A stretch of 64,000 bases of DNA from Engraulis encrasicolus (lineage: Eukaryota; Chordata; Actinopteri; Clupeiformes; Engraulidae). The DNA lies in contig NC_085870.1 of assembly GCF_034702125.1 (NCBI RefSeq), forward strand, positions 1,174,740 to 1,238,739, written 5' to 3'. Shown here in pieces: positions 11,636-63,370 of this stretch (the first letter of the stretch is position 1; each line of letters begins with the position of its first letter). A model generated the notes under the pieces. It did no database searches and had not been told where the DNA came from. It saw nothing but the letters and a program-made list of their open reading frames with translations. Made by a program: the position numbers and the translations under genes.

Positions 11636-11702
11636 GCCGTGGTGTAATGGTTAGGGAGTTGTACTGAAGATCATAGAGTTGCAAGTTCGAATCCCACACT
11701 GT
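11636..11702 (+). mobile_element. tRNA-derived SINE head
   Basis: GCAGCCGTGGTGTAATGGTT followed by AGTTCGAATCCCAC: pol III A- and B-box-like sequences about 45 bp apart, as in teleost tRNA-derived SINEs. No acceptor-stem pairing, so not a tRNA gene. Confidence 0.6.
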
Positions 11703-12394
11703 AAAAAATAGATGTTAATTTAGGGCAATTCGGCAACAGCATTCTACTGTGAGGGGGAAAAAACAGACAACTACTGTGAAAATTTTACTTTGAGTCACGT
11801 ATTGAGCAGAAACATAAGTGCTGCACAACAGCAGCATTGTTGTGGAAGCAACCAAGTTATTTTAGGCAGCACCATTGAAACCCATTCATCCTCCACTTGT
11901 CCGTGATCACCATTAAGCTGCATACCACCTGAAGAACTTAAGTCATTCTCACTGGTTAAAGATTTCCCGATCAAGCATGAAGCAATTTCTAAGGAAACTA
12001 CAAAGCACAGTATGAGTAGCACATGCATGTTGATAGTGATGAAAGTGTGAATGGCTGAAACATTTTAAGAACTTGTAACACTCTTGCAACAAGCAGTCCC
12101 ATCTAAACCAATCTGCTAATCAGTGCCTGGCCTCACCTGAGTACTAAGGGCTGTTATGCCATTATTCAATTACGGCCTTCACCTGCCAAATTCCTGATGA
12201 CTCTGGTCACATGGTACTCTTGCACCTGTATAAATCGGGACTATCAACACTTCAATTGCTTGCCTGCCTGCTGGCCTGACTTGCTTGCCTACCAGCTTGC
12301 TTACAGGCTTGCATACTTTCCCCTTTGTGAAAGCTTGCTTTGTGGAACTTGCTGTGTGTGGCATCATTTGTGGCATTGTGTAGCAGAGTGGACT

Positions 12395-12500
12395 TTTAAG
12401 GTTTATTTGTTTATTTGTTGGATCCCCATTAGCTGTGGCAATGCCACAGCTATTCTTCCTGGGGTCCTTTTCTTCAATAAAATCAGTTCATCATAGTATT
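12395..12500. repeat. teleost interspersed repeat (GGATCCCCATTAGCTG core)
   Basis: GGATCCCCATTAGCTGTGGC ... CTTCCTGGGGTCC with an internal inverted repeat (GCTGTGGCA/TGCCACAGC). Typical of retroposon 3' regions in fish genomes; the exact family is not identified. Confidence 0.45.
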
Positions 12501-14924
12501 AAAAATTACATCTGGAAATCATACAAAAAAACAATACAATAACATATTACAATAGGCTATAAGCAAAGTACATTAAAATTACACAATTTAATACAGCCTG
12601 CTAATAAATATAATTGTATCCATATAAACATCTACCCTCTTAAAAATAACTCTTTACAGAATATGCTATATTGATAAAGGTTTGATAATTAACCAAAATA
12701 ATAACCCATTTTGTAGTTGCACGACTACGCCACTGGGGGAGTTTCATCCCCAGATTATAGGACCCTTTGACTTTAACCAGTAAAAGTTACACAAGGCACA
12801 CAGGTTCAAAAAGACACGAGGAGATGTGAATTCCAAGCACAAAAACAAGGTTCTTTTATTTATTCGGGACAAGAGACTGTCAAGAGCTCACAGTGACTAT
12901 AAGGGGGCATGCTACTGGAAAGTGTACATTACAGTAATCACAGAAACCCATGACTTAATACAGTCCACAGCAAACATTCTGGATTACACAACAAACAAGT
13001 GTCAAATGCACCACACTAATATATGACTAGCCACCCTCTAAACTAATGCTCCTTGCCAGATGAAAACCCGGTGTTACCTTGGGGACTATGCAAAAGTAAA
13101 ATAAAAATGAAACAAAATAGGCAGACGGTAAGTTAACTCAAAACCAAAAGAAAACAAAAACGCAAGACAGCAGCACGACCTAAACTGTGAGCACAGGCTT
13201 AAAGGCCATGATACCTTTAAGCAGGCCAGAAAGTAGCTACACCAAGGCTAGGTGTTAGCCTGAGGCACAGATGTGTGTGGCTACAGATAAAAGTGCCCGC
13301 ACCAACTTTGATGTCATATAATTCCTTAACGACTTAAGCTATGACTACGAAACTTTGTGACTTTTCCTAACATTTAGTTGGCTACAGTTAGGTACCGAAA
13401 GATTAGGTTTATCATTTTTTCTGTTGCCATGGCAATGGTTTTCTGACAGGTATGTCTGACCAAAAATCACTTAACCATATCTATGACGCCATATATTTTC
13501 ATATTTTTTTGTTATTTCCATTAGCATCAGGCAACTTTGTGAGCATTTAAGTGGTTTGAAGCATAAAATCATTAAAATTTAAGTGCATAACCTAAATTTG
13601 TTGGAAAATCCATTATGGCGAGATTTTGGACATAATAACATAATGATGTCATAATGACGTCATAATAATAGATAATTACACAAAAATTATGTCATTCATA
13701 GATGTCCATATGTAGATCATCTCCCCCAAGTTTCGTAGTCATACTGTATTCCGTTCATGAGTTATGAGAGGGGGGTCAAAAGAGCCCCCACCCAGGCCCA
13801 GGAATGCCAAAGAAGCCCAGTCTGAATAGGGTTAATTGACCTGTAGTTGCCCTGCCTCCTTGTTACTGGAGGCAGCTGTGAGGGGCACAGCAAGGTAGCA
13901 GACAGTGTCACCTGCTACAATCGCATATAATGTGCTTGCTGCAAATTGGCCATTGCTTTGAGTGCTAGCTTGTAGTGCTGCTTGTTTGCTGTGCTACTTA
14001 GTTCAAATTAAGTTTTTACAGACTGACCGATGCTATTTTCATCATCGCCTCATCAAGAGCTGATTCATTAAAAAGCCCACCTCACACACTCCCATTGTCA
14101 TAACATAACACTACGTACACTGAAATTGTATCCATGCCCCACACATTCAAAGGACCACCACTAACCAGCATCTCAATAAAGCATAGTAGCGGCAAAGTAT
14201 CATGCTCAAGGCACTTCAGTCATGGTGGACGATGGTAGGGCGGGGTGGTAACATGGCCACGGTACCACAGTTATGGGCAATGATGGGTGGGCGGGAAGTT
14301 GCCATGGCCATATTCATGAATGCAACTATGACCCAGTAATTGCCTGTCATCTCACAGTACAATCTTCAACTTTTTAACTGAAGTGTACTTTTATTTTACC
14401 TATACTACTGTATAAATATTGTAGAGCACTTTTAGTTTAACAATACTAAAACTGTGAACATTCTGTAGACATTGCTGCTGGAAAAATGTTATATACTGTG
14501 ATACCTTAAACAGCACTGAGCTGTATTTGATGTTTGGTGTGAAATAACAGTAGAATTACAGGTAAATATAATTGCCAGTAACTGCCGTTATTTTGCAGGG
14601 GAAATTACTTAGTGCACCCTTACCTCTCCCTAAACCTCACCTTCATCGATGGCTGAAGTGCCCCTTGAGCAAGGCACCTAAACCCACATTACTCCAAGGA
14701 CTGTCAACAATATGTGCGTTGGATAAAAAAAGTGGGAGCTAAGTGTAATTTAATGAATGATTATAAACCGTGGTAAAACCATGGCCAGTTTTCAGGGTAA
14801 AATCATGGTTCATTTTATATTTAAACCATAGTCAAACCAAAAACTGTGCGGAATCACGCTAAAAAAAACCATGAAATCATGGTTTACTATGGTCGAATTT
14901 CATAAGGAACAAAATTTTTGACCC

Positions 14925-15340
14925 CTGTCAGTGCTTAGGCCCTTAGAATCTGCAATAGCTTTCCCCCCCAGCGGCACCCAACTAGTCATCTCAGATCTAT
15001 GAACATTTTTTTTTACCAATTGTCAAAACAAAGCGTGGTGAGGTGGCCTTTAGCTACTATGCTGCAAAACTGGAACCAGCTTCCAGATGAAGTAGAAAAA
15101 AAAATGCGCCTGTTGATAGGTTTTTTTTTTTTTTTTTACATATTTTTAGGAGCTTTTTATGCCTTTATTGACAGAACAGTATGAGATGCTGACAGGAAGT
15201 GAGTGGGAGAGAGAGATGGGGGAGGATTGGGAAATGACCCCATCCGGACTCGAACCGGGGCATGTAAGCCCAAATGTGGGGGGCTTAGCTCGCTTAAGAC
15301 TGGACTCAAAACAAAGCTTTTCTCAGATGCCTTCTCAGAA
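14925..15340 (+). mobile_element. LINE RT remnant, 3' part, interrupted by a SINE
   Basis: After the 3.5-kb insertion the LINE C-terminus resumes: AFSYYAAKLWNQLPDEVEKK-like reading near 15045-15110, then KTGLKTKLFSDAFS at 15295-15340 after the SINE. Same orientation as the 5' part. Confidence 0.65.
15118..15294 (-). mobile_element. tRNA-derived SINE
   Basis: On the minus strand: B-box GGTTCGAGTCC, body with CACTTCCTGTCAGCATCTCA and TCAATAAAGGCATAAAA, then an A-rich tail. Same family as 15909-16085 and 26225-26340. It is inserted into the LINE. Confidence 0.75.
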
Positions 15341-15428
15341 ATCCAGATTTATTATTTATTATTATTTCGAATTATTATTATTATTATTCTATTTTCTCCT
15401 GCCATGTGTTGTGTTTTTATGTATTTTA

Positions 15429-15680
15429 GGGCTGGGACTTAACGCCATTAATTTCAATTGATTAACTGCAGAAAAATTAATACGATAAAAAAAAATGAAC
15501 CCATTTTTATGGCTCTTTAATATAGTTATATAGTACTGTAGGCCAGTGGAGGGCAGCATTACACCTGATGGCGTACAGGAGAGGGCCTGGTGGTTCCAAC
15601 AGCACTGAAGTCTGTTATACCTCTGATGCAACAGAGAGATGCTCTCTAATTGTCGGGGTTTACAATGCTCAGAATGCACT
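15429..15680. mobile_element. truncated hAT-type MITE, family of 43486-43858
   Basis: Starts AGGGCTGGGACTTAACGCC and shares the CAGTGGAGGGCAGCATTACA segment with the complete copy at 43486-43858. Right end missing. Confidence 0.6.
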
Positions 15681-15908
15681 TTTTCTTATAGGCTACTACA
15701 TAAAACATTGCATTGTCATCACTCTGGTTTCTTGTTTCAATGAGTAAAGAATCAGTAAATAACATGAAGAGTAAAATTCAGCTGTGCTCGCCAAGCCTGC
15801 CCTGATCCTCATTTGTTTCACAGATTTGTTGTTTTGTTTTGTTGTTTGTTCTTGTTCTTGACGGCCAAAATCGTGGATGCCACTGCCAGTGGACATCATT
15901 TAATTTAC

Positions 15909-16085
15909 CAGTGCAGTCGTGGCCATCCGTTAGGGCACTCGCCTGCCATGCGGATTCGATTCCCAGCCCGGGTCCTTTGCCGACTCCTACCCGTCTCTCT
16001 CCCCATTCGCTTCCTGTCCACCTCTCATACTATCCTGTCCATAATAAAGTCTAAAAGACCAAAAACATATATTAAAAAAAGAAAA
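15909..16085 (+). mobile_element. tRNA-derived SINE
   Basis: Head GTGCAGTCGTGGCCATCCGT, B-box GATTCGATTCCCAG, body CTTCCTGTCCACCTCTCATA and an A-rich tail. Complete copy in plus orientation. Confidence 0.75.
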
Positions 16086-17724
16086 GAAATGCATTTTATT
16101 ACAAGCATTTACTTTGGTGTTTTCAAAACACATCATATTTTGTCAATGCTATAGCTTTTTATTGTTCTTCATGTGTTTCACTCTACCTTACTCTACTTTG
16201 TTATTGATTTTAGGCATCATGTACAATTTTACATTTCCATACAGTGTGTACCAGCCTAAGATGACGTAGTGGCTTTCTAATTGGTGACTATAATAAAGGA
16301 TATAATATTGAGATGATTACGCCGCTAACTAATGACATTTGTTGTTCTTTTTTTAACTTTGCTCGGTGTTTCACTATGGAAAGTCTCTCCTCACTCTGTT
16401 ATCAAAGAACCAAGGGTTACGGTCGTAACCTAACGTTTTGTGTTATGTTGTTGTTAATGATGAATGAAAACAGACAGAATTCATTACATTAGGCCTACAT
16501 TACTTTACATTCGGCAGAACCTCTTATCCAAAGCGACTTACAATGGAGGACATCATCATAGCATGTGTATAATATTTCCAACCCCCAAAGCCTGACATAA
16601 ATACATTTTATGCAATAATAAAGGATTTTCATCTAATTAGGAATCATCAGTTTTCATTACCATTCAGCCTCTAATCTGCTGTAATCAGGTTTGCCACAGG
16701 GGGGCAGTGGAGTGCTGCCCTGGCCTCCTATTCTGCCCGTCGTTTACCTGTTTCTATCAGAGGTGGCAAAAGCAAAAGTACATTTATGGTGTAAGTACAA
16801 GACAAGCAAATATTACAGCAGTTAGAGTAGTTATTCCACTACCTAAGAAGGAAGATAGACTGTGTTGTCAACTGAAAAATAAAAAACAAATAAAAAAAAA
16901 ACACACCACAAATCAGCTGATTGTAAGACAGGAACACTACTCCAGGGCCTCCCAAACCTATGACAGAGCCCCCCATACACCAGTAGATTCTGGCCAAGGC
17001 CCCCCTTACATGGGTTGCGCCATAATCTTTTTTCTGTGCACCCCATTTCACAACTAAAGTCTAAACCTGTGAGGCAGTTCCCCACTGTATATAAAATAAC
17101 ATCAATAGTATTGATGTTGGAGATTCAATAGATTATCATAATGCTGTTCTTAAGTAATTGGGATTATGTTGAGCATGTCAATAATTGTAGAATTGTGACC
17201 AGATGTGAATTGAAAAATCAGCTGTTGAGTTCAATCGTGTTAATATTCATTCCTGGCTTTGAATTATGACGCCGTCTACCTAATTTTATTGCAGACTTTG
17301 TCTTCTGTGGGGGCCAACAGCCACCTATAGCCTAGGGCCCTATACCATCATAATCAGGCCCTGGAAGCAACAGCCACCTATAGCCTAGGGCCCTATACCA
17401 TCATAATCAGGCCCTGGAAGCAATAGGCTGTCTACCGTCTCAAGTATAATTGTGAAATGACACTATGTCTCAGTATGTTTACAGTCCATGGCAGGTGTCA
17501 AAGCAAAGAAGGGTCTCTCACAAGCCAAAAAAAAAAAAAATCAGGCTGAAAATAACTAAGTACTTCATGTTGTTGCTTGAGGGCCTCAGGTTAGTGACCT
17601 ATTGGTTGTAAAGATTATTACCTAGACAGATCATCTGTGCAGTTTTTTTTTTTTTAACCCTGAATCCTAAATCTGATACTTAAGAGTCTGTATGATGTTG
17701 TAATGTTCTCATGATGTAGTTACA
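16086..17724. other. no gene recognised; transposon debris and a 53-bp duplication
   Basis: Contains a common teleost repeat core (CTTATCCAAAGCGACTTACA near 16528), a hAT end near 16945-17070 and a 53-bp perfect direct duplication at 17315-17420 (CAACAGCCACCTATAGCC...). Confidence 0.5.
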
Positions 17725-17728
17725 TTAA

Positions 17729-18087
17729 AGGGACACTATGCAGGAAATGGTCAAAAAAGGTACTGCAACTATGCTGCTCATTGAAACGGGGTTGGCTATT
17801 GCCAAATTTGATATTTACATGAAAGTTTACTGAGTAATAAACAAATATTTTCTAGTATGGTCCAAGTAGAGTCATTTTTGCAGCTAAAAATGGCTATTTC
17901 TGGAAATTAAAAATGGCGGACCAAGGAGAAGATCCCCCTATTCATGTATGAAAAATGAAATTTTTCCAGTCATAATGAATACTTAGAATTTTATGCTGGT
18001 GGTAAGTATTCATGAAAAAGGTAACATTAGTGAATGGGCAGCATGAATTCTGGAAATAAACAACTAAAAATCTCACACAGTGTCCCT
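17729..18087. mobile_element. TTAA MITE, copy 2
   Basis: TTAA at 17725-17728 and 18088-18091; ends AGGGACACTATG / CACAGTGTCCCT. A further isolated right end (CACAGTGTCCCTTTAA) occurs near 18272-18288, suggesting a nested or deleted second element. Confidence 0.85.
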
Positions 18088-18569
18088 TTAAAGACCGCTG
18101 GAGCCTGGGGGTGTTCTATACCGCTGGAGCCCGGGGTTGTCCTTGCTACCAAGAACATCAAGAGCCTTTGAGGTGTTGAATGTTCCGCCAAATGTGTGCT
18201 TTCATGAAAGTCAAAGTCTCAGGTATTTATGTTGTGTTTTTTTGGCGTCAGTGTGTGGCAACTAGTATTTTACACAGTGTCCCTTTAAAAGAGTGAATGA
18301 TAAGCTAGCAGAAGACTATATATGTAACATTATTACAAAACCAAACATGTCTGAAGTCATATTTTCTCCACATTAAGACAGGCTTGTAAATGTGAATAAA
18401 AAGTAAGTGATCTGCATCAAAATCAGTGTCAAAATAGCACCCGTCAAATGTTGATTCAGTTGTCACGTGGTCCCTGAATATTTTTGGGGGGACAAAGTGG
18501 TCCTCGGTCTGAAAAACTTTGAGAATCACTGGTTAGACAGATGATGAAGAGGGAGGTAGGCTACAGAGG

Positions 18570-20046
18570 AGTACAAAGCATCAAGATGATGTTTATTAAC
18601 GGACATTACAGGATGTTTTAACAGCTTTTAACATACACGTATTTAAAGACAAATTATTCACACACATTATTCACATCTACAGGGTGATTCTCATTCACAA
18701 CTCTATGCACAACGGAGCCTTTTGACGACGTAACCGGAAGAGGAGACTCTTCAAATCTTGACAGAATCGATATCATTTAAATAACCCTCACTAAAAAAAA
18801 ACACTGCTGAACCTAATTTAGCACTATGGCTATTTGGATAGCCTACACTGGCTTCCAGAGTTACAATTACACAGATGAACCCATGAAATCGTATTTGCTC
18901 GTCTTTTCTATCGGAGTGAGAGCGTGATGACCTAGTATGGCTTAGCAGCACAATTGGATGATTGTCTAAAGAGCTGAACAGCTCAATGACATGTTCCATG
19001 TCACCTCATATACAGACTGATGACTACTGCTTTGGCTGTGTTCTTTTTCGGTGGTTTTAATACGTATGTACATTTTAGCCTTACAAAGCAAAAAGGCAGT
19101 AACTATTAGTGGTGTTAACAATGATCGATTCGGCGATCCAATCCAATGCGGGGCATGGACGATCCAGGATCGATGCGGCAAGTTCCAGGATCGATGCGGC
19201 AATTTTTTAAAGTTTCAATTACTTCCTTGGATATTTCGAGAGCAAATGAATGTTAAATTAAACAAAAGTACTTCAAAGCATTGCAAGACTGATACACACT
19301 GATCCAGACTGATCCAGAAAACAGCCAATAAATTGTTGCTCAGTATCTGACTACTTGTATTGCCTCATCATGACTGATGAAACATTTGCTTTGCTTTCAG
19401 TAGAAATGTAATGCATTGCAATGCATTGTAGAATTGAATCGGATCGGATCGAATCGCATCGAATCGGATCGTGATCGAATCGGATCGTGATGACAGTGCT
19501 GATCCACAGCACTAGTAACTATACATAGGCTATAGCTCTGAACGGGGTAATGACTTTCAAATTATTCTGTTGTCCAGCCAAAGTAGTTTTACTGTAAGTA
19601 GGTTATTGACACGAGGCTGTTTTGTTACTCTAGTCTTGATTACCACATTATATTATATATCATTAAAAACTAATTTTCAACAACAATGCGGTTACTATCT
19701 TTTAGCTTTGTCTTCTTTTTGTCTGAAATACAGCGTGTCCTATATAGAGGCAAGTTTACACTGACATTGGTAGTTTGCGGAACAATATTTAACAAATAAA
19801 AAAATCTAATCACATCGCCCACAGTCACTCAACGTTTCTTTGGTGAGATATAAGATTATGTCAATGAATTGTAGCCATACACTCACCTCCATTGTGAAGG
19901 ATGAATATACAGTAGGCTACACAGTCACAACCAAACAGGGAAATGCATAGATGAACTCTGACTCAGAACAATGACTCAGTACAAAAGGAGAGTTACAGGC
20001 TAACATTTGATTGTAAAGTAAACGCGGTGGAGGGAGGTAGACCCTC
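18570..20046 (-). other. possible lmbr1l 3' UTR with AATAAA at 18597-18592
   Basis: If the terminal exon above is right, transcription would run through this stretch to AATAAA on the minus strand (18597-18592). It includes a complete hAT MITE (19107-19514) and low-complexity sequence. Support is positional only. Confidence 0.3.
19107..19514. mobile_element. hAT-type MITE of ATCGGATCG-repeat composition
   Basis: Perfect 8-bp target duplication GTAACTAT (19099-19106, 19515-19522). Ends TAGTGGTGTTAACA and CACAGCACTA; both flanks of the interior are made of GATCGAATCGGATCG words. Confidence 0.87.
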
Positions 20047-60254
<40,208 letters not shown>

Positions 60255-60560
60255 AGTCTGACAAACATGTCGCAGTCTTTGACGGAGCAAAAGAAAGCCT
60301 GACTGTCACTGAAAGTCTCAACAATGATGTGCTACAGATGCGCGGCGCAGCTCCGACACGGATCACTCGTTGAAAGCGAGGCGACTGTGCTGCTGTCTGC
60401 CCTTGGCTACAATCTCTGTCGGCACTCGGCAGCCCTCTCAGGAACAGCCTGTACAAGCTGTAGTGAGAGGGGGGGCGCAGAGCCGAGTTTGGCAGTGGCG
60501 GGCGGCGACTACGTCAACTCTGACAACGCCGGAGCTGCGTGAGCCAAATTCATTTGACGG
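60255..60560 (-). promoter_or_regulatory. CpG-rich promoter-like region of lmbr1l
   Basis: Upstream of the lmbr1l ATG the sequence turns markedly richer in G+C and CpG (many GCG, CGG and CGAC words up to about 60540), unlike the AT-rich flanks. It has no transposon signatures. No TATA box is evident, as expected of a CpG-type promoter. The transcription start is not determinable by eye. Confidence 0.4.
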
Positions 60561-61134
60561 GAACAGTCTTGTTAACACTCAGAGGCATGCCAAATATTGC
60601 AACTTGATTGGGCTTGTTGGTTTTGTCAGGTTTAGCCACCCGAGATGAAGTAACGAGACTACTAAAAAATAACACCTGTGTGCATTAATGCACCTGTGTA
60701 CCTACACTAGTTTTGCTGTTGCTATGCCACCACTACAGAATAACAGGCAGCATGAGGGAATGTGACAATAGAACATGTTGATAGATGTGCTGGCCCTGAA
60801 ACAATAGGCCTAAGTCTCTGTACACATGCCACATAGCTGAGATGCCCCAGGCAGTCATGGAACTTGGACGTTTTATTGTTCAAATATGACTCTAACACAA
60901 CGTTTATTTATGAAGATATACATTTATAATTCATTTTGTGCTATGGAATAGCCTATACAGGTCTGTTACCAAATAGCCTTGCATATAGGCCTATTATTAC
61001 AATATTATATAGTGCCACTATATATACTATATTATAGGCTATAGTGGCCAAACACACATTAGCCTATATAAAGGTATTCACTAACCTGTGTTGACTGACA
61101 ATTGAACTATCGTGCCATCCCATTCCTAACCCAG

Positions 61135-61735
61135 ACGGTTCAGTATGATATAGGTCCAGCTTTTGCAGCTATTACAGCTTCAACTCGTCTTGGAAAGTTG
61201 TCCACAAGGCTGAGGAGTGTGTTTAGGAGTTTTTGACATTCTTCCAAAAGCACATTGGTGAGGTCACACACTGATGTTGGGCTAGAACAGTGTTTCTCAA
61301 CAGGGGTGCCGGGGCACCCCTCAGGGGTGCCGCGGAAACGTGGCTGATAAATAAAGTATGTAATATAAAACATATGAAATTGAAATTGAAAAGTTAATGC
61401 TAGTCAGTGTAATCTTTCATCTGCCATTTACGCACAATAAAGTAAATAAAGGTCGCCCCAGTCAGCTGCAACTTCGAACGTATACAGGTCGTGTGACGTC
61501 TCCAAAGGTGCTACTTTTCTAAGCTGTGTGGTATCGGATGCGATGCCATGTTACGGCTTATTGGTTCGGGGTGCCATGAAATTTTTCATGAATTGAAAGG
61601 GTGCCTCGCCTAAAGAAAGGTTGAGAAACACTGGTCTAGAAGGCCTGGCTTCAGCCTCCGCTATAATTCATCCCAAAGGTGTTCTATTGGGTTCAGGTTA
61701 GGACTGTGCAGGCCATTCAAGTTCATCTATATATG
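61135..61735 (-). pseudogene. Tc1/mariner transposase remnant, C-terminal end
   Basis: Minus-strand reading gives NLNPIEHLWDEL (the last catalytic D/E region, 61690-61660) and, beyond a nested hAT, SPTSVCDLTNVLLEECQKLL ... FPRRVEAVIAAKAGP. Stops and frameshifts are present. Split at 61288-61633. Confidence 0.85.
61288..61633. mobile_element. hAT-type MITE nested in the Tc1 transposase
   Basis: Flanks GGCTAGAA / GTCTAGAA (7/8); ends CAGTGTTTCTCAAC and GTTGAGAAACACTG. Removing it restores the Tc1 alignment. Confidence 0.92.
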
Positions 61736-61794
61736 TCATATCATATGTAACCAGGACGTCTGGTCACCCTATCTATATGTCATATCATATGTAA

Positions 61795-62100
61795 CCAGGG
61801 TGTTCCTGTGCAGTCTGTCCCCCTCAGGCCCACGAACTCGACACCTCCTGGTCAACGCATCGGTTCGGGCAGGGGAGGCACAGCATGATACCGCTGAGCT
61901 AAAGGACCAGTCCGATAGCTCAGCGCTACCGATAATGTATGAGGCTTTGGGAGGGAGGTTTACTATCATCCTATGCCACACTCTGCTAGTTGTTCTCCGT
62001 TACACTCACCCCCCTAAACCTCTCTCCCATCCGGGTCACGGCACCAGTGTAACCGAGGTGTTCCCGCACGGCCTGTCCCCCTCAAGGCAGTGAATTCGGT
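61795..62100. repeat. tRNA-like repeat with duplicated GTGTTCC...CCTGTCCCCCTCA ends
   Basis: Minus strand has GTCCTTTAGCTCAGCGGTAT (A-box-like). The middle shares TGTATGAGGCTT and AGGTTTACTA with 39024-39190. Confidence 0.5.
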
Positions 62101-62109
62101 TCAGATACT

Positions 62110-63283
62110 TTTTTTTTATTTTTTTTTTTTTTTTATTTTACCTTTATTTTACCAGGGAAATAAAAAATCACATTGAGAATAAAATTCTCTTTTACAAGTG
62201 AGCCCTGGCCAAGGCGGCAGCACACATAAAAGTTACATTTACAGACAGGACACAGACAAAACAGAACAAATCAGTATGGATAAAGAGATAAAATTACACA
62301 ATAAAAACCATAAAATAATAAACATAAAACAACATTAGAAGGAGATTAAAATATTAAAAGCAAGTGCAGACAGATTTAAAAGTGTCATTAAGATAGGTTT
62401 TAAACTCAGCTACAGACATAAAAACAGCAAGCTTAAGAGATTTCTGCAGTTCATTCCAGTGAGTTGGGGCACAATGAATAAAAGCAGTTTTACCAAATTC
62501 AGTTTTTATCATGGGGACATTTAAAACAATGTAGCTACTTGAGCGTAGATTGTATCCTTGACTGCTAAAAGATAAAAGGCTCTGTATATACAAGGGGAGC
62601 TGGCCAACTAAGGCCTTGTATACGAATAAAAGCCAATGTTTATGACGTCTAAAATCTAGTGATGGCCAGCCTACTAGATCATATAACACACAATGGTGCG
62701 TAGAATGCTTACTTCTAGTGATGAATCTTAAAGCAGAGTGATAAGTAGAGTCAAGTGATTGTAAAAGTGCCTTGGTGGTATTTCTATAAAAAATGTCCCC
62801 ATAATCTAAAACAGGTAAAAATGTAGCTTCTACCAACTTCCTTCTTGCAGATTGTGAGAAACAAGCACTGTTTCTGTAATAAAACCCCAACTTTAATTTT
62901 AACTTTGACACCAATTGCTTAACATGAAGCTTAAAAGACAAGTCCTCCTCTAACACAAAACCTAAGTACTTATAAGAGGAAACCAACTCGATGGGGCTGC
63001 CCTGCAAGGTGAGAAGAGGTGGAATAGGGATATTCCTTCGGCTCCTTGCAAAGATCATATATTTGGTTTTCTTGTCATTTAAAACTAATTTTAAAGATAA
63101 AAGGCTGCGCTGGACTCTTTCAAATGCTTCTTGCAATTTTGAGATGCAGCTTTCCATCGAAGGTGCAGAACAATATATTATAGTATCATCTGCATAAAAG
63201 TGAATATCTGCATCTGATAAGTTGTCACCAAGATTATTAATATATATTGTAAATAGCAGAGGGCCCAAAATGGACCCCTGCGA
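62110..63283 (-). mobile_element. 5'-truncated LINE with open RT C-terminal frame
   Basis: Frame 63283-62354 reads QGSILGPLLFTIYINNLGDN, then the catalytic FYADDTIIYCS, NDKKTKYMIF, SYKYLGFVL and a C-terminal domain ending VAEFKTYLNDTFKSVCTCF. No stop or frameshift in about 309 codons. The 3' end has CAATGTGATTTTTTATTTCC and a short A/T-rich tail at 62110-62150. L2/CR1-like (Jockey group); it begins in mid-palm, so it is a dead-on-arrival copy, but recent. Confidence 0.87.
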
Positions 63284-63370
63284 AATGTACTGTGCATCTT
63301 CACTTCAATGTACATCTTCACTTCAATGGGGAATGGGCATCAGCAATCAGCAGAGGTAAAGCTCCATTAA

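Larger units (their letters stand above)
11366..14908. mobile_element. ~3.5-kb DNA element with ACCATGG-rich inverted ends, inserted in the LINE
   Basis: The left end CTCATGAAAATCGACCATGG and the right end (inverse CTTATGAAATTCGACCATAG) match imperfectly, and both ends carry repeated ACCATGG words for about 150-250 bp. LINE sequence is found on both sides, which supports an insertion. The interior has no recognisable transposase; it holds a SINE head at 11636-11702 and other repeats. Target duplication not resolved. Confidence 0.5.
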
